This document shows positions 33,575 to 42,802 of a stretch of 64,000 bases of DNA, one piece after another (the first letter of the stretch is position 1; each line of letters opens with the position of its first letter). The translations under genes were made by a program, and so were the position numbers. A model generated the notes under the pieces. It was not told the origin of the DNA. It did no database searches and saw nothing but the letters and a program-made list of their open reading frames with translations. Origin of the DNA: Klebsiella huaxiensis (GTDB taxonomy: Bacteria > Pseudomonadota > Gammaproteobacteria > Enterobacterales > Enterobacteriaceae); the NCBI RefSeq assembly GCF_003261575.2, contig NZ_CP036175.1, positions 2,294,001-2,358,000 on the forward strand, in the 5' to 3' direction.

Positions 33575-34519
33575 TTAGTTCGTCAGCATCACGACCTGAG
33601 CTGCCATATCATCCAATAGTTGGAAGCGGCGACGGTATTCGGCGCGCTTCTTGCTGGCAATGTTCTCCAGCGTCTTTCTTTCCAGTTGAAGCGGCAAGCG
33701 CCAGCGCCAGGCTCCGTCGGCGACGCCCTCAATGGACTGCCAGAACTCATCATAGCTGGCGTGAAAGTGGCGTCCTTTGCTTAGGCGATAGCGCAGTGCA
33801 CGGAATACGTGGCCGTTATCGCTCACGCCATATATGTCGTGAATATGACAACGTGCCGCCAGCAGCCAAATAAACTCCAGCAACAGGCGTTTGGGAAACA
33901 AGCCATAGCAGGCGCGAGTCGCGCGTTTGATCACCTCATGAGAGATATTGCTGCGCGGCCCTTGCAGACCGCCGATGGTTAGCTGCCATTGCTCCTGCTG
34001 CCGGGTGACGCTAAAGGTCGCGCTGGCAAGCACGTTATTATCGCTGTCACGTAACCATAGGGTCGTTTCGCCTTCACGCTCGGCTTTGCCCGCAGAGGAA
34101 GCGAAAAGCGTAAACAGGGCATCGTCTTTGCCTGTAAGCGCCAGCAGCGGGATCTCTTTTGCTGAAGTCATAGCGGCGGCAAGGCGCGATCCGGGCAGCG
34201 AGTCGATAAATTGATAATGGTTGATAATCGCCTGCGCACGCTGGCTGGCATTCAAGCCGCGCGTCAGATACTGACGATGGACTTTACCCGGCAGCGTTAC
34301 CTGCGCGGCCAGTAGCTGATTGAAATCCGCACGCGCTGAAAGGTTCTCCAGCATGTCGCGCGTTGGTGTATAAAATAGGGCCGTGCGCAGTAAAAACTTA
34401 AGCCGGTAATTGCGTTTTTGCCAAATTGGCGCAGGAGTGATTCGGCCCATCACCAGATCGGCAATAAGATTTGAACGTTGCTCAAGTACGCTGACTGAAT
34501 GCAGGCTGTTATCCGTCAC
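33575..34519 (-). CDS. VirK/YbjX-family (DUF535) protein
   Basis: The 314-residue protein belongs to the VirK/YbjX group (DUF535), recognised by the pattern of YTPTRDMLENL, GLQGPRSNISHEVIKRATRACYGLFPKRLLLE and the C-terminal HASYDEFWQSI region. Relatives in Salmonella and Shigella are PhoP-linked and affect virulence or resistance to host peptides, but their biochemistry is unknown. No signal peptide or membrane helix is evident. The place between the pilus island and pphA is not occupied in E. coli. I give no symbol because several paralogues share the name. Confidence 0.85.
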   Translation of the reverse strand: MTDNSLHSVSVLEQRSNLIADLVMGRITPAPIWQKRNYRLKFLLRTALFYTPTRDMLENLSARADFNQLLAAQVTLPGKVHRQYLTRGLNASQRAQAIINHYQFIDSLPGSRLAAAMTSAKEIPLLALTGKDDALFTLFASSAGKAEREGETTLWLRDSDNNVLASATFSVTRQQEQWQLTIGGLQGPRSNISHEVIKRATRACYGLFPKRLLLEFIWLLAARCHIHDIYGVSDNGHVFRALRYRLSKGRHFHASYDEFWQSIEGVADGAWRWRLPLQLERKTLENIASKKRAEYRRRFQLLDDMAAQVVMLTN

Positions 34520-34684
34520 GATGAATACCTCGTTATTATCTGGCCTCTATTCTATGGATATATCGTAGAGAGCTTAATGCCCCCGCGGACTATATTTGGC
34601 TTTCGTTTAAAATTGATTGAGGTATAAATTCATGAACGCAATAGTGGCGGAATTTTCCTATAATTGTGTCAGGAGGACGATATT

Positions 34685-35338
34685 ATGTATCAGCGTATTG
34701 AGGGTTCCGCCTGGCGTAATATCTGGCTAGTTGGCGACCTGCACGGCTGCTTTGCGCGGCTAATGGCAGCGCTTCGGGAGCGCAAATTTGACCCTTATCA
34801 GGATCTGCTCCTTTCGGTGGGCGACCTGATCGATCGCGGACCGCAAAGCGCGGAGTGTCTGGATTTACTGCGCTGTCGGTGGTTTTACGCGGTGCGTGGA
34901 AATCATGAACAGATGGCGCTGGAGGTACTCGAGGGTAACGACATGATGTTGTGGGGGATGAACGGCGGCAACTGGTATACGCAAAGCTCAGTGAATCAGC
35001 GGCGACGCCTCGCGGAACTTATTGCCCGCTGCCGATACCTGCCGCTTATTATTGAACTCCACAGCGCAGAGCAGATACATGTGATTGCTCATGCTGATTA
35101 TCCCGCCAGGGTCTATCGTTGGCAGCAGTCGGTGGATGAACATCAGGTGCTATGGAGTCGACAGCGCCTCACCGATCACTTTGCTGGCCGTCATGGTGCT
35201 ATCGACGGGGCGGATCATTTCTGGTTTGGCCATACGCCGCTCAAACGGTGTTATGACAGCGATAACCAGCACTATATTGATACCGGCGCGGTGTTTGGCG
35301 GGGAGCTAACGCTGGTAGCGCTACAGCTAACCCATTAA
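34685..35338 (+). CDS. pphA: Serine/threonine protein phosphatase 1
   Basis: PphA is a PPP-family metallophosphatase linked in E. coli to heat shock and misfolded-protein signalling through Cpx. The 217-residue protein shows the three metal motifs GDLHG (17-21), GDLIDRG (46-52) and RGNHE (71-75), then HADYP and the C-terminal WFGHTPL and DTGAVFGG. ATG 34685 follows an AGGAGG site; an earlier in-frame start at 34664 is ignored. The stop shares bases with the yebW stop on the other strand (TTAA). Confidence 0.94.
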   Translation: MYQRIEGSAWRNIWLVGDLHGCFARLMAALRERKFDPYQDLLLSVGDLIDRGPQSAECLDLLRCRWFYAVRGNHEQMALEVLEGNDMMLWGMNGGNWYTQSSVNQRRRLAELIARCRYLPLIIELHSAEQIHVIAHADYPARVYRWQQSVDEHQVLWSRQRLTDHFAGRHGAIDGADHFWFGHTPLKRCYDSDNQHYIDTGAVFGGELTLVALQLTH

Positions 35339-35526
35339 AAGTCGCTGTATTCGCGGGCAGGAAGCCAGAAGCTATCTATAAAATCTTCTACCGGAAAGCA
35401 GCCCCCATGGCGTATCCGCTGGTCGTCCATCGCTCTCGTGCACTGTCGCTCGTTATCGTAAATATCCACTACGATATCCTCGCAACCCCCATCCAGGTAA
35501 CAAATAAATAGCACTAAGGCAAACAT
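35335..35526 (-). CDS. yebW: YebW, small conserved protein
   Basis: The 63-residue protein starts MFALVLFICYLDGGCEDIVVD and ends SFWLPAREYSDF, close to E. coli YebW. It has a hydrophobic start and three cysteines beyond the first helix, which suggests export with disulfides. The function is unknown. It overlaps the pphA stop tail to tail by three bases. Confidence 0.88.
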   Translation of the reverse strand: MFALVLFICYLDGGCEDIVVDIYDNERQCTRAMDDQRIRHGGCFPVEDFIDSFWLPAREYSDF

Positions 35527-35625
35527 CCTGGCCTCATGTCTGGAAAAACATATTGATAAGTGTAGGAGATGTCAGGGGCGTGGGGGGGAATAAATAACCC
35601 GTCTCAGGCGACGGGTTCATTTGAG

Positions 35626-35865
35626 TCAGGCGAGGCGCATGACCCAGGCATCGGATTGGCGGTCGTAGTGCTTACGGTAGAGGACGGAATGTTCACCATC
35701 AAGAATGGCTGGCACGCTGGTGTCAGCATCCCACGCGTCAAGTTGCATACATAAATCCGGATCGGATTTACAGGGAATGCTTAACGTTCGCTCTCCCTGC
35801 TGTTCGCCGTGCAGCACGGCGTCGTCTATTTCAAACGCGCCAATACGTACATTGGTTTTACTCAT
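35626..35865 (-). CDS. yebV: YebV, small conserved protein
   Basis: This 79-residue protein contains the highly conserved IPCKSDPDLCMQLDAWDA block and matches E. coli YebV in length and order. ATG 35865 (MSKTNVRIGAFEIDD) is chosen because AGAACGGGGTGAATTT-type sequence upstream offers a ribosome site and the further-upstream extension is not conserved. It is probably cytoplasmic. The function is unknown; in E. coli it is linked to sigma-S and envelope stress. Confidence 0.9.
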   Translation of the reverse strand: MSKTNVRIGAFEIDDAVLHGEQQGERTLSIPCKSDPDLCMQLDAWDADTSVPAILDGEHSVLYRKHYDRQSDAWVMRLA

Positions 35866-35980
35866 AAATTCACCCCGTTTGTCTTCTGAATTGTGGTACG
35901 ACCAGTTAAGGCCGACATTTTTCAGCGTAGACAACAGGGCGTAAACCGCCAGTTAAAAAATGCTGTTTTTTTGCACTCCG

Positions 35981-37414
35981 TCACGACTTGCCGGCAAAAA
36001 GCTTTCCGTCGCGCACCAGTTCGCGGGGATAGCTGTTTTTTAAACGCGATCCGATTTTTTTCACCAGACCTAACGGCGCGCCCTGGAAAGTGATGATGGC
36101 ATCATCCTGTTGCGGGAGCGTTTCAGGATAAACATCGCGCCCGCGATACCACTCTTCCGCTTCGGCCGGGGTCAGTTCGAAAGGCTTGGCTGGTGCGGCC
36201 AGAGCAATAACCGCCTCGTGCTGCCAGCGGTACCCTTTGTTGTAGGTTTCAGCCAGACGAACTCCGATCCGGGAAAAGCGAACTTTACCGAATAGACCTT
36301 CGAGTGCCTGGGGAAACAGCCAGATCTCTTTATCACGCTGCCACAGGGTATGGTTTGCATCCCATTGCAGGCCAACGGCGGCCGCGGCGGCAATGATGGC
36401 GGCGGATTCACGGGTTTTCAGCGGCATAAAGGGGAATTTGCCGACTTTATAACCCGGTGCCGGTAAAGACTCAATGGCCGCGGTTTTACGCAGCCGGGCG
36501 ACGAAGAAGCCTTCGCAGTCAAAAATCTGTGGGAAGACGTGCAGGAATCCCTCTTCGGTTAACGCCTCACCGGCTTGCGGGAACAGCGAACCGAGCGGTA
36601 ACACCTCTACTGCCTGCGGATAGCGCGCTAACAGCCCGTTGACGACCTCTTCGTTTTCCTGGCGATTCAGGGTGCAGGTGGAGTACACCAGCGTGCCGCC
36701 GGGGCGAAGGGCGTGGAAGGCGCTGTCGATAAGCTCACGTTGAGTGACGGCGATCTCCTGGTTACTTTCAGGCGACCAGTTTTTCAGCGCATCGGGGTCT
36801 TTACGCACCACCCCTTCGCCAGAGCAGGGGGCGTCGAGCAGGATAGCGTCAAAACACTCTGGTAGCGCGGCACCGAAGACTCGACCATCAAAATGGGTCA
36901 GGGCGACGTTGCTTATCCCGCAGCGGCTGATGTTGGCGTGCAGGACTTTGACCCGGCTGGCGGAGTATTCATTCGCCAGGATCCCCCCCTCGTTGCCCAT
37001 GCGAGCGGCGATTTGGGTGGTTTTTGAACCCGGTGCGGCGGCGACATCCATCACCCGCTGCGGCATCTCTCCGTCGGCAAACAGTGCGGCAACCGGCAGC
37101 ATGGAGCTGGCTTCCTGGATATAAAACAGCCCGCTGAGATGTTCAGCAGTACTGCCCAGCGGCAGGGCGTCTTCATCTTCACGCTCGATCCAAAAACCTT
37201 CCTCGCACCACGGAATAGGCGTCAGCTGCCAGCCGTAGGGGGCCACCAGCTGTAAAAAGTCAGCCACGGTGATTTTCAGCGTATTGACGCGGATACTTCG
37301 GCGCAGCGGACGTTGGCAGGCAGCGATAAAGTCATCGAAAGAGAGATGCATCGGCATGGCCGCACGCATTTGAGCGAGGAATTCTTCAGGAAGATAGACA
37401 GCGTTTTGAGCCAC
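35981..37414 (-). CDS. rsmF: 16S rRNA m5C1407 methyltransferase RsmF
   Basis: RsmF (YebU) methylates C1407 of 16S rRNA in the 30S subunit. The 477-residue protein has the SAM motif VMDVAAAPGSKTTQIA, the catalytic pair DAPCSGEG and YSTCTLN (two cysteines as in NSUN enzymes) and a C-terminal PUA-like RNA-binding domain ending in SYPRELVRDGKLF. The start is GTG at 37414 (protein MAQNAV); there is no better ATG. It lies downstream of letB, separated by a hairpin. Confidence 0.96.
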   Translation of the reverse strand: MAQNAVYLPEEFLAQMRAAMPMHLSFDDFIAACQRPLRRSIRVNTLKITVADFLQLVAPYGWQLTPIPWCEEGFWIEREDEDALPLGSTAEHLSGLFYIQEASSMLPVAALFADGEMPQRVMDVAAAPGSKTTQIAARMGNEGGILANEYSASRVKVLHANISRCGISNVALTHFDGRVFGAALPECFDAILLDAPCSGEGVVRKDPDALKNWSPESNQEIAVTQRELIDSAFHALRPGGTLVYSTCTLNRQENEEVVNGLLARYPQAVEVLPLGSLFPQAGEALTEEGFLHVFPQIFDCEGFFVARLRKTAAIESLPAPGYKVGKFPFMPLKTRESAAIIAAAAAVGLQWDANHTLWQRDKEIWLFPQALEGLFGKVRFSRIGVRLAETYNKGYRWQHEAVIALAAPAKPFELTPAEAEEWYRGRDVYPETLPQQDDAIITFQGAPLGLVKKIGSRLKNSYPRELVRDGKLFAGKS

Positions 37415-37455
37415 GGGGAGCGCACCACAACAAAAAAGGGTGCGCAGTTTACCAT

Positions 37456-37486
37456 AAACGCTCCGGCGTCGGACACCGGAGCGTTT
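37456..37486 (-). terminator. Hairpin terminator between letB and rsmF
   Basis: AAACGCTCCGG and CCGGAGCGTTT form a perfect 11-bp stem around CGTCGGACA. The flanking run is only T3-T5, so termination of letAB may be partial. Confidence 0.7.
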
Positions 37487-37492
37487 TTACGC

Positions 37493-40126
37493 TTAACGCG
37501 GCAGGGCAGTGCCCCATTCACGCCACTCTTTCGGTTCGCTTTCCAGCAGCAGGAAGTGTTTACCATCCTGCGCTTTCGGTGCCAGCGGCGTGCCCGGCGG
37601 CGTGGCGAAGGCGATACCGCCGCGAATGAACTGATTAAAGGTACCGGTTTTCACCAGGCCGCCAATCAGACCAAAATCGAGGCTATAGCCGGAAGCCAGC
37701 CAGAACACGGAATTATTACGCACCAGATATTGATAACGCTTACTGATGCGCAACTGCACCATCACGCGGTCTGACATTGAACCGAGCATCAGACCCGTTA
37801 CCGTACCCACTTCGAGTCCGCGGAACAGCACCGGCGTACCAATACCCAGTGAACCGGCCTCCGGCACTTCGACGATAATGCTCAAGCCATCGATATAACG
37901 AGAATCGCTAATCGTGGTTTCCTGAATTTCGAAATCACGACGCGGCGAGCCACGGCCCGGTTCTACGTTGATGTAGGCCTGGAAGAGGGTATCCAGGTGT
38001 TCGACGCCGGCTGCGGAAATCTGCGGCGTGATCACCGAGAAACGCGTCCCGGCACGGGCGAACGTATTGACGTATTCCGGATACAGCACCGCTTTTGCCT
38101 GCACTTCGTTATTGGCGGTAATCAAATTCAGTGACTGAATCTGACCAATGTCGATACCCAGATAGCGAATTGGCATCCCTTCGGCCATTTTCCCCGCATC
38201 AAACGCATGTAGGGTTATCTGCCCGCCCACCGCGCGGGCGGTGGTTTCGGACGCATACAGCACGCGTTTGTTGTCGATACGTGCGCTGGCGCTGGCCCCG
38301 CTCAGGTTATCGAAGCTGATGGCGCCTTTCAGCGCCCGGGACAGCGGAGAGGCCTGGACCGTCAAACCGCTGCCGTTAAGCTGTACTTTCGCACCGCCTT
38401 CGGCCCAGAACACGCTGTTGCTGGTTAGCAAATGGCGATATTCCGGTTTGATGTGGATGTTGATCTCAAAGGCGTTTTTGCGTGGCTGAACGGTGATGAT
38501 TTCACCCACCGCAAATTTACGATACAACACCACGGAACCGGCTTGTACGTCCGGCAGCGTCTCGGCAGAGAGGCTGAGCGTAGTGGTTGGCAAGTCGCTC
38601 ATGCTGTTTTCCAGCGCCTTTTCCAGGTTAGCGTACAGTGGGTAGCGGCTTTGCATCGCCCCTTTTTCGCCTGGAATAATGCGGATCCCGCCGTTAACCC
38701 ACTCGCTGGCGCTGGCCCCGAGGAACTGCACGCCGTCGAGGCCGACTTTGACATCGATACGACTATTGACCACGAATTTGCTATCACCATGAACCAGTGA
38801 ACGGTACTCGGGCATGACCGCCACCTGGAAGGTGACGCCATCGGCATCCAGCTTGCGCTCCAGGACCTGGCCAATCTGAACGCCGTGCAGGATCAGCGGC
38901 TGTCCTGCATCGACACCGTAGCTTTCCGGTGCACTCAGCGTCACCGTGGCGACATCTGGTTCTTCGAGCAGCGATTTATCAGCAGGCAGCACCGTAAACT
39001 GGTTGCGCGGTTCGCCTTCTCCGGGCACCAGTTCAAAGGTTGTACCGGTCAGCAGGGTGCTGACGCTGGGGTTATCCAGAGAAATCCTGGGTTTCTTCAT
39101 CTGGATCAGCGTTTTCTCACGCAGCAGGCTGACGACGCTTGGGTCGACGGTCATCTCACCGGTCACTTTGCCATCGGGATTGAGATTCAACTTGCTGAGC
39201 TGACCAACCTCCAGCCCCTGATACATCAGCGGTGTGGAGCCTGCTTTTAAACCAGCACCGTCGGGAAGATCCAGTTTAACTATCACGCCGCGCTGGCTGT
39301 GGGCCAGATCTTCATACAGATGATAATCGGTGTTTTGCTGAGCTTCGGGCGAGTTTTCCGGAGAGTCAAAGGCAATTGCACCGTTCACCAGCGCCGAGAG
39401 GCTATCAAGCTGGACTTTTGCTCCGCTTAAGCTGACGTCTGCTTTCATGCCGGAAACATTCCAGAAGCGGCTCTCTTTTTTGACCAGATTAGTGAATCGT
39501 CGCTCGATCAGTACATCGATAGTGACGCCCTGATTGTTCGGATTAAGCGCGAAGTCATAAACCCGGCCGACCGGAATCTTACGGAAATAGACCAATGAGC
39601 CGCTGGTTAACGAACCTAAATCCGCTGACTGGAGGTGAATCATCAGCTCACCATTATTAATGTGGTACTTCGGCTGAGTATCGAGGGCGACAAAGTGATC
39701 CTCTGGCTCGCCCTGGCCGGGCATCATGCCGATATAGTTACCACCAACCAGCGCATCAAGGCCGGAAACGCCGGCCAGAGAAGCCTTCGGCGTCACCAGC
39801 CAGAACTGCGTATCCTTGCGCAGCGCATCTTTCATATCGCCTTTGACGCTGGCTGAAACCTCGATCTTACTCAGGTCTTTGCTTAGCGAGATATTTTCTA
39901 CGGTGCCGACTTCTACCCCTTGATAGCGGATAGGCGTGCGCCCCGGCACGATACCATTGGCCGACTGGAAATCGATGGTAATCGTCGTACCGCGATCCTG
40001 ATAGCTGGTCCAAATCAGCCAGCTGGCAATCATCAGCGCAATGACCGGCAGCAGCCAGAATGGCGAGATGCGGCGTTTGGTTTTAATTTTGGCCTCAGTC
40101 GGCGAAGCGGGCGTTTCCTGACTCAT
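37493..40126 (-). CDS. letB: LetB, seven-MCE intermembrane lipid transport protein
   Basis: LetB (YebT, MAM7) forms a long periplasmic tunnel of seven stacked MCE rings that carries lipids between inner and outer membranes. The 877-residue protein has one N-terminal membrane helix (about 24-40) and repeated MCE signatures, for example GIVPGRTPIRYQGVEVG, GSLVYFRKIPVG, STPLMYQGLEVG, GQPLILHGVQIG, GSVVLYRKFAVG, GMPIRYLGIDIG and GTPVLFRGLEVG, exactly seven. ATG 40126 gives the E. coli length; the longer reading of 14 residues lies within letA. It overlaps letA by 32 bp. Confidence 0.97.
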   Translation of the reverse strand: MSQETPASPTEAKIKTKRRISPFWLLPVIALMIASWLIWTSYQDRGTTITIDFQSANGIVPGRTPIRYQGVEVGTVENISLSKDLSKIEVSASVKGDMKDALRKDTQFWLVTPKASLAGVSGLDALVGGNYIGMMPGQGEPEDHFVALDTQPKYHINNGELMIHLQSADLGSLTSGSLVYFRKIPVGRVYDFALNPNNQGVTIDVLIERRFTNLVKKESRFWNVSGMKADVSLSGAKVQLDSLSALVNGAIAFDSPENSPEAQQNTDYHLYEDLAHSQRGVIVKLDLPDGAGLKAGSTPLMYQGLEVGQLSKLNLNPDGKVTGEMTVDPSVVSLLREKTLIQMKKPRISLDNPSVSTLLTGTTFELVPGEGEPRNQFTVLPADKSLLEEPDVATVTLSAPESYGVDAGQPLILHGVQIGQVLERKLDADGVTFQVAVMPEYRSLVHGDSKFVVNSRIDVKVGLDGVQFLGASASEWVNGGIRIIPGEKGAMQSRYPLYANLEKALENSMSDLPTTTLSLSAETLPDVQAGSVVLYRKFAVGEIITVQPRKNAFEINIHIKPEYRHLLTSNSVFWAEGGAKVQLNGSGLTVQASPLSRALKGAISFDNLSGASASARIDNKRVLYASETTARAVGGQITLHAFDAGKMAEGMPIRYLGIDIGQIQSLNLITANNEVQAKAVLYPEYVNTFARAGTRFSVITPQISAAGVEHLDTLFQAYINVEPGRGSPRRDFEIQETTISDSRYIDGLSIIVEVPEAGSLGIGTPVLFRGLEVGTVTGLMLGSMSDRVMVQLRISKRYQYLVRNNSVFWLASGYSLDFGLIGGLVKTGTFNQFIRGGIAFATPPGTPLAPKAQDGKHFLLLESEPKEWREWGTALPR

Positions 40127-41378
40127 GTGCGTCCCAAAGTAAGCGGCTGTCCAGCCATTCAACAGCAAGGATAGTTAATATTACCGCGGCACCAAAATAG
40201 ACCGCGGCGGGCCCCATCGTAAACGCGAGGAGCTGATCGCGATTGATCAGCGACATGGTTAATGCGATGACAAAAAGATCCAACATAGACCAGCGACCAA
40301 TCCAGGTAATCAGCCGCAGTAACAGGATGCGGGTACGTAGCCCCTGTTCACACTTGAATTGTATGCTGACCAGTAGCGTAAATAACACAATAACTTTGGT
40401 GAATGGAACCAGAATACTGGCGATGAAAACCACCCCGGCAATGGCAACGTTGCTGTTGGCCAGCGACATAATGCCAGAAAGGATGGTGTCATCCTGACGC
40501 GCGCCGTTGACGTAAATAATTGATATTGGCAACAGATTCGCGGGAATCAAAAAAATCATCGACGCAATCAGCGCCGCCCAGCTTTTTTGCAAACTTTGAC
40601 GACGTCGGTGGCGCAGGGGAGTATGGCAGCGGCGGCAGCGCCCGCGTGAATCTCGGTGTCCGGTATAGTGGCAGCCCAGGCAAACCTGTAAATTGTTATC
40701 CGGCCTCAGCGCCGGGCGCTCGGGATAAAAACGCTCCCATAACTCCTCAACATTCAAATGGATAAGCGTCAGGATGCTGAGCAGGGTAAGCGCGATAAAC
40801 GCAATCAACCCAATGCCGGGTTGCAGGAACGCATAATCCTGCACTTTGATAGAGGCGACGCCGATGCCGACCAGGTAAATATCCAGCATCACCCACTCTT
40901 TGAGCCGCTCCAGCATCAGAAGAACCGGCCGCAGATTCATCCCCAGCACGTTGCCGAGCCACAGATAGGCGATAGATATCACCAGCAGGGTCGGCGCGCC
41001 AACAGCGCAAAATAACACCATTGCCGCGGTCAACGGATCGCCCTGACCAGTCATTTGCCAGATTCCCTGGAGGACGTTCGCGTCGATACGCACGCCCAAC
41101 AGGTGCAAACGAAGAAGTGGTTCAGTCCAGGCAAAAGGCATCAGTAGCAGCATGGTAATAGCCATACTCCCCAGTCGGGTAAGAGACCAATCGCGACCAT
41201 CGCGCACTTTAGCGTTGCAGCGAGGGCACCAGGCACTTTGGCTCTTTTTGAGGACCGGTAAGCGGAATAGCAGGTCGCACTGCGGGCAGCGTTGATAGTG
41301 GACGTGCGCAATAGGGGCGCTGACCGAATGTACGATCATTTTTTTCGCTGGCGTAATCCGGGGTGTTTTTAGTGGCAT
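40095..41378 (-). CDS. letA: LetA, PqiA-family inner-membrane partner of LetB
   Basis: LetA (YebS) is the membrane component thought to load or unload lipids on LetB. The 427-residue protein has two repeats, each with a zinc ribbon (CPQCDLLF...CPRCNAK, about 35-60, and CLGCHYTG...CRRCHTPL, about 235-260) followed by four or so membrane helices, the PqiA architecture. Helix segments MLLLMPFAW and ILTILAVEWLDSR are evident. It is the first gene of letAB. The 32-bp overlap with letB implies coupled translation. Confidence 0.95.
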   Translation of the reverse strand: MPLKTPRITPAKKMIVHSVSAPIAHVHYQRCPQCDLLFRLPVLKKSQSAWCPRCNAKVRDGRDWSLTRLGSMAITMLLLMPFAWTEPLLRLHLLGVRIDANVLQGIWQMTGQGDPLTAAMVLFCAVGAPTLLVISIAYLWLGNVLGMNLRPVLLMLERLKEWVMLDIYLVGIGVASIKVQDYAFLQPGIGLIAFIALTLLSILTLIHLNVEELWERFYPERPALRPDNNLQVCLGCHYTGHRDSRGRCRRCHTPLRHRRRQSLQKSWAALIASMIFLIPANLLPISIIYVNGARQDDTILSGIMSLANSNVAIAGVVFIASILVPFTKVIVLFTLLVSIQFKCEQGLRTRILLLRLITWIGRWSMLDLFVIALTMSLINRDQLLAFTMGPAAVYFGAAVILTILAVEWLDSRLLWDAHESGNARFAD

Positions 41379-41510
41379 TGATAGCGTACGGAAATGAATG
41401 TATCTCTCTATCTTAACCCAGGAATGAATTCATCTTGAGCATGAATGCATTTAAAGCTTATTTTAGTAGGCTGTAAGTGTAAGGTAGTAAGACAACCAAG
41501 TGATTATAAA

Positions 41511-42008
41511 ATGAACAAACAAGAATTCTACGCGGATCTGAACCGCGATTTTCAGGCGTTAATGGCAGGCGAAACCAGTTTTCTGGCCATGATCTCTAAT
41601 ACCAGCGCGTTGCTATTTGAGCGCCTGGCTGAAGTGAATTGGGCTGGCTTCTATTTGCTGGAAGGCGATACGCTGGTCCTTGGCCCGTTCCAGGGCAAGC
41701 TGGCCTGCGTGCGTATTCCGGTTGGACGTGGCGTATGTGGTACTGCTGTTGCAGAGAATCGCCTACAGCGAGTGGAAGATGTCCACGCGTTTGACGGACA
41801 CATTGCCTGTGATGCCGCCAGCAATTCGGAAATCGTCTTTCCATTGCGGGTGAACAATCAGGTTATCGGCGTTCTGGACATCGACAGTACGGCATATTCT
41901 CGCTTCACTATTGAAGATGAGAAAGGGTTGACTGAGCTGGTCGTGCATTTGGAAAAACTCATTGCTGCGACTGATTATCAAAAAATATTCACCCGCGTCG
42001 CAGGATAA
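41511..42008 (+). CDS. msrC: Free methionine-(R)-sulfoxide reductase
   Basis: MsrC (YebR) is a GAF-domain enzyme that reduces free methionine-R-sulfoxide. The 165-residue protein keeps the three redox cysteines: Cys66 in KLACVRIP, Cys76 in GRGVCGTAV and Cys100 in HIACDAASNSE. ATG 41511 (MNKQEFYADLNRDF) is preferred over 41445 because it matches the family start. It is divergent from letA and precedes proQ. Confidence 0.95.
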   Translation: MNKQEFYADLNRDFQALMAGETSFLAMISNTSALLFERLAEVNWAGFYLLEGDTLVLGPFQGKLACVRIPVGRGVCGTAVAENRLQRVEDVHAFDGHIACDAASNSEIVFPLRVNNQVIGVLDIDSTAYSRFTIEDEKGLTELVVHLEKLIAATDYQKIFTRVAG

Positions 42009-42105
42009 TCAACGGATAACGTAGCATTTAGCGATGACGTCATTATAATGACGCCTGTTCATGCCTGCGGCTTGTTGGCTACGTCCGTTGTAATCAGGAA
42101 ATTTC

Positions 42106-42783
42106 ATGGAAAATCAACCTAAGTTGAATAGCAGTAAAGAAGTAATCGCGTTTCTGGCCGAACGTTTCCCTCAGTGTTTCAGCGCTGAAGGCGAAGCGCG
42201 CCCCCTGAAAATTGGTATTTTTCAGGATCTTGTTGAGCGTGTTGGTGGAGAGATGAATCTCAGCAAAACCCAACTTCGAGCCGCTCTACGTCTTTATACT
42301 TCGAGCTGGCGTTATTTGTATGGCGTTAAGCCTGGCGCTATCCGCGTTGACCTCGACGGTAACCCGTGCGGTGAACTGGAAGAACAGCACGTCACTCATG
42401 CCCGCCAGCAGCTTGAAGAAGCAAAAGCGCGCGTTCAGGTACAGCGTGCAGCCCAGCAAGCGAAGAAACGCGAAGCCGCTGCCGCAGCGGGTCAGCCGGA
42501 AGGGGAGGTTCGTCGCGAGCGTAAGCCGCGTCCTCAGGTGCGTCGTAAAGAAGGCACTGAGCAGCGTAAACCGCGTCCGGCAGCAGTTGCCAAAGCGCCG
42601 CGTGAAGAGCGTCATACCCCTGTTTCGGATGTGTCTGTACTGAGCGTTGGCCAGGCACTGAAGGTGAAAGCGGGCAATAATGCAATGGACGCCACCGTCC
42701 TGGAAATCACCAAAGATGGCGTTCGTGTACAGCTGACTTCTGGTATGTCAATGATTGTACGCGCAGAACACCTGGTGTTCTGA
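42106..42783 (+). CDS. proQ: RNA chaperone ProQ
   Basis: ProQ is a global RNA-binding protein that stabilises small RNAs and mRNA 3' ends. The 225-residue protein has an N-terminal FinO/ProQ domain (about 1-119, with RAALRLYTSSWRYL and GAIRVDLDG). A basic, disordered linker rich in Lys/Arg/Pro (about 120-175) follows, then a C-terminal Tudor-like domain (about 176-225) ending RAEHLVF. It is seven residues shorter than E. coli ProQ, in the linker. prc starts 19 bases after it. Confidence 0.96.
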   Translation: MENQPKLNSSKEVIAFLAERFPQCFSAEGEARPLKIGIFQDLVERVGGEMNLSKTQLRAALRLYTSSWRYLYGVKPGAIRVDLDGNPCGELEEQHVTHARQQLEEAKARVQVQRAAQQAKKREAAAAAGQPEGEVRRERKPRPQVRRKEGTEQRKPRPAAVAKAPREERHTPVSDVSVLSVGQALKVKAGNNAMDATVLEITKDGVRVQLTSGMSMIVRAEHLVF

Positions 42784-42802
42784 AACGGAGGCCGGGCCAG
42801 GC